Source: an uncultured Clostridia bacterium (lineage in GTDB: Bacteria > Bacillota > Clostridia > Oscillospirales > Oscillospiraceae). Taken from it: a stretch of DNA of 9,742 nucleotides. The notes below the pieces were generated by a model. The model ran no database searches. It worked only from the letters and a program-made list of their open reading frames with translations, and had not been told where the DNA came from. This document shows positions 6,100 to 9,742 of this stretch, in pieces; the stretch's first letter is position 1, and every line of letters begins with the position of its first letter. Location of the stretch: NCBI GenBank assembly GCA_946187475.1, contig CAMHRJ010000059.1, positions 1 through 9,742 of the forward strand. Direction: 5' to 3'. Position numbers and translations under genes: made by a program.

Positions 6100-6951
6100 T
6101 TACGGAGCCGGGGCAAAGCCCACGGACTGGAACACGGCCATGGCCTCGTCAGACTGCAGGAAGGTCAGGAAGTCCCGGGCGGCCTGCTCGTTCTGGGTGA
6201 CGTTCAGGACTGCGGCGGGATAGATGACCTGCTTGCAGAGGTCGCTGCCGGCCTGGTCAACGACGGTGAGCTCGGCGGAGAAGGCGTCGGTGGCGTAGAT
6301 GATGCCGGCGTCCACGGTGCCCTCCTTGACCTGGGTGGTGACTTCCTTGACGTTGGAGCCGTAGGTGAGCTTGCCGCTCTGCTCCAGGTTCTCCAGGATG
6401 CCCAGGGTGGTGAGGATCTCCTCCGAGTAGGCGCCCACGGGCACGTCCTCGTTGCCGATGCACAGGAGGCTCAGCTTGTCGGTGCCTAGATCGGCGAAGG
6501 TCTCAATGCCCTTGGGGTTGGCATCCGGAACGGCCAGGACGACCTTGTTCTCCAGCAGGTCCACGCGGGTGTCGGACAGGACGAAGTCCAGACCTTCCTC
6601 GTTGCCGCCGGCCGCATCCTTGGCGGCGTCCAGCTGGTTCATCTGCTTCTGGGCAGCGGAGATGAAGATGTCGCAGTCGGCGCCCTCCTGGATCTGGGTC
6701 TTCAGGGTGCCGGAGGAGTCATAGGTGGGAACGATGGTGACGTTGGGGGCCACGTCCTTGTAGAGCTCAATAATCTGGTCCAGGGTCTCGGTCATAGAGG
6801 CGGCGGCAAAGACGTAAAGGGTCACTTCTTCGGCGGCGGGTTCGGCGGCAGCTTCTGCCTCGGAGCCGGTGGGCTCGGCAGCGGGCTTGCTGCAGGCCGC
6901 CAGGGCGAAGAGCATCGCTGCGGTGAGCAGCAGGGCAAGGATTTTCTTCAT
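6100..6951 (-). CDS. modA: Molybdate-binding lipoprotein ModA
   Basis: A 283-residue substrate-binding protein. The signal peptide MKKILALLLTAAMLFALAAC has a lipobox (LAAC), so C20 is the lipidated first residue of the mature protein, anchoring it outside the membrane as expected in a Gram-positive cell. A low-complexity Ala/Glu linker follows. The domain starts at VTLYVFAAASMTETL, and the conserved Ser there, YDSSGTLKTQI, DVPVGAYS and DAGIIYATDA are the anion-binding and hinge segments of the ModA family. AAAGGAG ends 8 bases before the ATG at 6951; the upstream in-frame codons up to 7026 lie inside the preceding gene and are not used. It delivers molybdate to ModB/ModC, which are encoded further down the same operon beyond moaC. 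Confidence 0.94.
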   Translation of the reverse strand: MKKILALLLTAAMLFALAACSKPAAEPTGSEAEAAAEPAAEEVTLYVFAAASMTETLDQIIELYKDVAPNVTIVPTYDSSGTLKTQIQEGADCDIFISAAQKQMNQLDAAKDAAGGNEEGLDFVLSDTRVDLLENKVVLAVPDANPKGIETFADLGTDKLSLLCIGNEDVPVGAYSEEILTTLGILENLEQSGKLTYGSNVKEVTTQVKEGTVDAGIIYATDAFSAELTVVDQAGSDLCKQVIYPAAVLNVTQNEQAARDFLTFLQSDEAMAVFQSVGFAPAP

Positions 6952-6970
6952 GTTTGGGACTCCTTTCTTT

Positions 6971-7465
6971 TTATTGGCGGGCGCAGTTGTGCGCGGTACC
7001 TCTGAGGATTTCCAGGCCGTGCTCAAGGCTGGGGAGAATGAACTCCAGGCACTCGGTGACGGCCTTGGGGCTGCCGGGGAGATTCACGATCAGGGTGTCC
7101 CTCCGGATGCCGGCGGAGGCCCGGGAAAGCATGGCCCGGGGGGTGATCCGCAGGGAATAATAGCGCATGGCCTCGGGAATGCCGGGCACGGCGCGCTCCG
7201 TCACGTCGGCGGTGGCCTCCGGAGTGCAGTCTCTCGGAGAGAAGCCCGTGCCGCCGGTGGTCAGCAGCAGGTCCGCCAGGTCATTGTCGCAGACCTCCCG
7301 CATCTTTTCCGCCAGCAGCGCCCGGTCGTCGGGCAGCATGGCGTAACCTACGACCTCGTAGCCCGCTTCCTCCATCAGTTTCTGGGCTGCCGGGGCGGAT
7401 TTGTCCTCCCGCTCGCCGCGGGAGCCGGCATCACTGGCCGTGAGAATGAAAACGCGAAAAGCCAT
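6971..7465 (-). CDS. mog: Molybdopterin adenylyltransferase (Mog/MoaB family)
   Basis: A 164-residue cytosolic protein of the MogA/MoaB family, which adenylates molybdopterin with ATP before MoeA inserts molybdenum. Seen: FILTASDAGSRGEREDKS at the N-terminus, the MPT-binding signature TTGGTGFSPRDCTPEAT (69-85), and NLPGSPKAV (128-136). The ATG lies 2 bases after the MOSC gene stop, with a perfect AAGGAGG 7 bases upstream made from the last MOSC codons. Longer in-frame starts up to 7597 would lie inside the MOSC gene. E. coli keeps two paralogues with different roles (Mog active, MoaB unclear); the sequence alone does not separate them, but being the only copy near moeA argues for the Mog activity. 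Confidence 0.92.
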   Translation of the reverse strand: MAFRVFILTASDAGSRGEREDKSAPAAQKLMEEAGYEVVGYAMLPDDRALLAEKMREVCDNDLADLLLTTGGTGFSPRDCTPEATADVTERAVPGIPEAMRYYSLRITPRAMLSRASAGIRRDTLIVNLPGSPKAVTECLEFILPSLEHGLEILRGTAHNCARQ

Positions 7466-7467
7466 GT

Positions 7468-7902
7468 TCAGTCCTCCTTGATCGTAAGCGTGTCGCCCAC
7501 GGAGATGGTTCCGCCGTGGATCACCTTGGCGAAGACGCCCTCCCGGGGCATGATGCATTCGCCCATTTTCTGAAAGATCGCGCAGCCGGAGTGGCACTCC
7601 TTGCCGATCTGGGTGAGCTCCAGCTCCACGTCGTTGCAGACGAAGTGGGTGCCCACCGGGAGCGTGCGAAAATCGATGCCGGAGACCACGAGGTTTTCCC
7701 CGAAGGCCCCGTGCTCCACCTCCGCGCCGCGGGCGCGGAATTCCTCCACCTTATCGTGGCTCAAAAGCGACACCTGCCGGTGCCATTTTCCGGCGTGGGA
7801 GTCGTTTTCCAGACCCCAGTCCTCGATGAATCGGGCAGAGCCGACGTTTTTCTTTTCCGTGCCCTTCTTCGGGCTGATGCAGACCGCCAGTACGTTTCCC
7901 AT
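7468..7902 (-). CDS. Stand-alone MOSC-domain protein
   Basis: A 144-residue single-domain protein of the MOSC superfamily (the C-terminal sulfurase domain of Moco sulfurases). Seen: a beta-rich N-terminus (GNVLAVCISPKKG), GLENDSHAG (30-38), HGAFGENLVVSGID (64-77) and the conserved Cys region IGKECHSGCAIF...GECIMPREGVFAKV with C103, C107 and C116, then GGTISVGDTL. MOSC proteins are thought to bind Moco or carry sulfur on a Cys; short stand-alone forms are common in clostridial Moco clusters and their precise reaction is not settled. The start at 7902 has GGAGG 8 bases upstream, formed by the last codons of moaA, whose stop lies 4 bases before. Sulfuration or transfer of the cofactor to xanthine dehydrogenase-type enzymes is a plausible inference. 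Confidence 0.88.
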   Translation of the reverse strand: MGNVLAVCISPKKGTEKKNVGSARFIEDWGLENDSHAGKWHRQVSLLSHDKVEEFRARGAEVEHGAFGENLVVSGIDFRTLPVGTHFVCNDVELELTQIGKECHSGCAIFQKMGECIMPREGVFAKVIHGGTISVGDTLTIKED

Positions 7903-7906
7903 GGCA

Positions 7907-8875
7907 TTATCCTCCAATTTGACTCATGATGTGGGCCTCCCGGTTTTCCACCCGGTCGGCGGTGAATTGATGGGCCTCCGGCTTGCAGCCGATGGCCGCG
8001 GCGATGGCCTTTTGCAGGACTTCATCCGATTCTGCCAGCAGCGGACGCAAATCGGCGCCCACGTCGTACTGGAGACAGGTTTTCAGGTAGCCCGTGGCCG
8101 TGAGACGAACCCGGTTGCACCGGTCGCAGAACTGGTGGCTCACAGCGCTGATGAAGCCGATCTTCCCGGCGAAGTCCGGGAGCGTATAGTATTGGGCGGG
8201 GCCGTTGCCCAGCTTGCCGTCGTAGGGCGTGAGCGGGTCGAACTTCCCTTCCAGCGCCGCGCGAATCTCTTCTTCGCTGCAGACGGTGACGCCCTCACCC
8301 AGGCCGATGGGCATGGGCTCGATGAACCGCAGAGCGATGGGGTGCGCCTTGGCCAGCTCCGCCAGGGCGAGCCAGTCGTCCTCCCTGCCGGCCTGAGCCA
8401 CGCAGTTGAGTTTCAAGTTCAGGCCGGGTGCGCCCAACGCGGCCTCCAGTCCTTCCAGCACCTGAGGCAGCGCGTCCCGCCGGGTGATGGCGGCGAAGCG
8501 CTCCCGGTCCAGCGTGTCCAGGCTGAGATTGATGGCGTCGACGCCGGCGGAGAGCAGGTCCGGCAGCTGTTCTTTGAGTGCCACGCCGTTGGTGGTCAGC
8601 GTGACCTGCTCGATGCCGGGGATGGCCTTGATCTCCCGGATGAGGCCTGCCACGCCCTTGCGCACCAGGGGCTCGCCCCCGGTGATCTTGATCTTTTTCA
8701 CGCCGATGTTTGCGAACAGGCGCACCAGGCGCAGGATCTCTTCATAGCTCAGGATCTCCCCGTGGCTCAGCCAGGGAACGCCGTCGGCGGGCATGCAGTA
8801 GGTGCAGCGCAGGCTGCAGCGGTCCGTGACCGAGACGCGGAGATAGTCGATGCAGCGGCCAAATCCGTCAAGCAT
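7907..8875 (-). CDS. moaA: GTP 3',8-cyclase MoaA (radical SAM)
   Basis: A 322-residue radical SAM enzyme that rearranges GTP to 3',8-cyclo-7,8-dihydro-GTP, the first step of molybdopterin synthesis. Seen: the N-terminal cluster C20-x3-C24-x2-C27 (CSLRCTYC), the SAM-binding TGGEPL (65-70), RFIEPMPIG (183-191), and the second cluster C250-x2-C253-x13-C267 (CDRCNRVRL...C). The last two residues are Gly-Gly, the conserved MoaA tail needed to complete the active site. The start at 8875 is chosen because it begins the conserved DGFGR.IDYLR segment and has AGGTGAGG just upstream. It overlaps the mobB stop by 8 bases (ATGCTTGA). Longer in-frame starts to 8941 lie inside mobB. Confidence 0.95.
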   Translation of the reverse strand: MLDGFGRCIDYLRVSVTDRCSLRCTYCMPADGVPWLSHGEILSYEEILRLVRLFANIGVKKIKITGGEPLVRKGVAGLIREIKAIPGIEQVTLTTNGVALKEQLPDLLSAGVDAINLSLDTLDRERFAAITRRDALPQVLEGLEAALGAPGLNLKLNCVAQAGREDDWLALAELAKAHPIALRFIEPMPIGLGEGVTVCSEEEIRAALEGKFDPLTPYDGKLGNGPAQYYTLPDFAGKIGFISAVSHQFCDRCNRVRLTATGYLKTCLQYDVGADLRPLLAESDEVLQKAIAAAIGCKPEAHQFTADRVENREAHIMSQIGG

Positions 8876-9368
8876 CCGCCTCACCTGCCTTTCTCCAGGC
8901 TGTGATGTGGTTCGCCAGCGCGTCCACATCGGAATAATCAAAGGTCGGTACGCCCGGCACCCGGGCGGCGGTGTCCGTCACCAGGGCGATGAGGGTTTCC
9001 GCCGCGCAGACCGGGGCTTCGGAGTTGCCCTTTCGCACCAGTTCGATCTTGGGGTAATCCGTCCACTTGAAGCCCTCCAGCAGAATGAGGTCCGCCTCGG
9101 GATAGAGGGCGATCAGGTCGGATTCCGTCACGGCGGCGTACTTCACCGCCTGGAACTTCTCCCCGTCGAAGATCGCGGCGCCCATGGCACCTGCTGCCAG
9201 CAGATGGCAGGTGTCCGTCCCCTCCCGGTCGGCGGCGAAGCCGTGGCCGTCGTGCTTGACGACCGCAGCGCGGATGCCCCGGGCGGTCAAGGCGGGGATG
9301 AGCTTTTCCAAAAGCGTCGTCTTGCCGGAGTTTTTCACCCCGGAGACGGCAAGGATTTTTTGTTTCAT
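8868..9368 (-). CDS. mobB: Molybdopterin-guanine dinucleotide biosynthesis GTPase MobB
   Basis: A 166-residue P-loop protein, the usual MobB size. Seen: Walker A GVKNSGKTT (10-18), the HDGHGF segment (39-44) that follows the second strand in this family, the conserved Asp/Thr region DREGTDTCHLLAAGA (47-61), and a Walker B-like LILLEGFKW (94-102). MobB binds GTP and works with MobA and MoeA in forming the guanine dinucleotide cofactor; it aids rather than catalyses the step in E. coli. The ATG overlaps the moeA stop by 4 bases (ATGA), typical of translational coupling. The in-frame start at 9533 would overlap moeA by over 160 bases and is not used. Confidence 0.93.
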   Translation of the reverse strand: MKQKILAVSGVKNSGKTTLLEKLIPALTARGIRAAVVKHDGHGFAADREGTDTCHLLAAGAMGAAIFDGEKFQAVKYAAVTESDLIALYPEADLILLEGFKWTDYPKIELVRKGNSEAPVCAAETLIALVTDTAARVPGVPTFDYSDVDALANHITAWRKAGEADA

Positions 9369-9742
9369 AGCAGCCACACCCGCACCGGGCTGCCTGCCGG
9401 CAGCGGCGCATCCGAGGGCGGAAGCTCCGCCAGACAGTTGGTGCCCACAGAGGAGGCCAGCTGACCGGAGGAATGGCCCTTGGGCAGGGTGACGCGGCCG
9501 GCGCACAGCACCGCGCGGACGAACCGGCGGCACTTGCCGAATTTCTCAGGGGGCTTCTCCAGAGCCGCCTCCATGATCTGCATTTCCAGATCGTCGCAGC
9601 CCGCCTCCTCCAGACGCCGGAGCGCGGCCAGCTTGTCCCGTACCGTCCGGTCAAAGTCCGGATAGCGGGCGGCAGCCCGTCGGTAGGCCCGATGCAGGGC
9701 GGCCCGAAGGGCATCCATATTGCCCGCAGGGGCAAGCAGCTC
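9365..9742 (-). CDS. moeA: Molybdopterin molybdotransferase MoeA, C-terminal part (cut by right edge)
   Basis: An open frame enters from the right edge and ends at TGA (9367-9365), giving 125 codons. The last part, RFVRAVLCAGRVTLPKGHSSGQLASSVGTNCLAELP...PLPAGSPVRVWLL, has the pattern of the C-terminal beta-barrel (domain IV) of MoeA: F.RA.L, GxxSG.L.S, N.L...P, L.AG..V.V.LL. It is followed by mobB with a 4-base overlap. MoeA inserts molybdenum into adenylated molybdopterin, so it completes the pathway set. The helical stretch before the barrel (HRAYRRAAARYPDFDR...) is not distinctive, and the residues at the open edge read ELLAPAGN where a MoeA would usually show a PGNP motif. I therefore hold the MoeA call as likely, not certain. 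The ATG at 9718 is internal to the frame. Confidence 0.72.
   Translation of the reverse strand, partial: ELLAPAGNMDALRAALHRAYRRAAARYPDFDRTVRDKLAALRRLEEAGCDDLEMQIMEAALEKPPEKFGKCRRFVRAVLCAGRVTLPKGHSSGQLASSVGTNCLAELPPSDAPLPAGSPVRVWLL

Noticed and set aside
7601..8905. Long plus-strand open frame (434 codons) opposite the MOSC gene and moaA
   Set aside because: Antisense shadow of moaA and the MOSC gene, both with full catalytic motifs; composition is low in real protein features.

Overview
The window looks like chromosomal DNA of a GC-rich gut-type Clostridium relative (Oscillospiraceae-like). The grounds are strong AGGAGG ribosome sites, consensus sigma-A promoters, a lipoprotein ModA, a clostridial-type MOSC protein and high GC in third codon positions. 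The species cannot be named from the sequence alone. Coding density is high, nearly all genes lie on the minus strand, and no gap exceeds about 180 bases. I see no tRNA, rRNA, CRISPR array, integrase or transposase.

Left part (1-1878). A YgjV-type membrane protein runs off the left edge, with its own promoter and a 5' hairpin. Upstream of it is a small multidrug resistance protein of the Gdx (guanidinium exporter) subtype. Its leader has a consensus promoter, a small hairpin and a strong intrinsic terminator that ends directly at the ribosome site. This is the layout of a transcriptional riboswitch, plausibly guanidine-responsive. Next comes a LysR-type regulator, divergent from a plus-strand PLP enzyme of the Cys/Met metabolism family. 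The 133-143 bp between them carry an inverted repeat of TN11A type, centred about 65 bp upstream of the predicted PLP-gene start site.

Middle (3046-3183). The convergent gap between the PLP gene and mobA is filled by three perfect or nearly perfect palindromes that abut one another, including a 24-bp inverted repeat. The outermost one is a good terminator for the minus-strand operon.

Right part (3184-9742). A long minus-strand operon for molybdate uptake and molybdenum cofactor synthesis. In transcription order it reads moeA (C-terminal part only, cut by the right edge), mobB, moaA, a MOSC-domain protein, mog/moaB, modA, moaC, modB, modC, mobA. ModA binds molybdate outside the cell and ModBC imports it. 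MoaA and MoaC make cyclic pyranopterin monophosphate. Mog and MoeA activate molybdopterin and insert Mo. MobA and MobB direct the GMP (dinucleotide) form. The MOSC protein may act in sulfur handling or insertion. Most junctions overlap or are under 10 bp. The exception is a 179-bp gap between moaC and modB, which holds two arms of 7-bp tandem repeats in inverted orientation, so modA is separated from modBC by moaC and this repeat element. The genes moaD, moaE and any molybdoenzyme are not in the window; the operon promoter lies beyond the right edge.

The observations most worth following are the Gdx leader RNA, the LysR operator with its atypical PLP enzyme, the heptamer inverted-repeat element inside the operon, and the triple palindrome.
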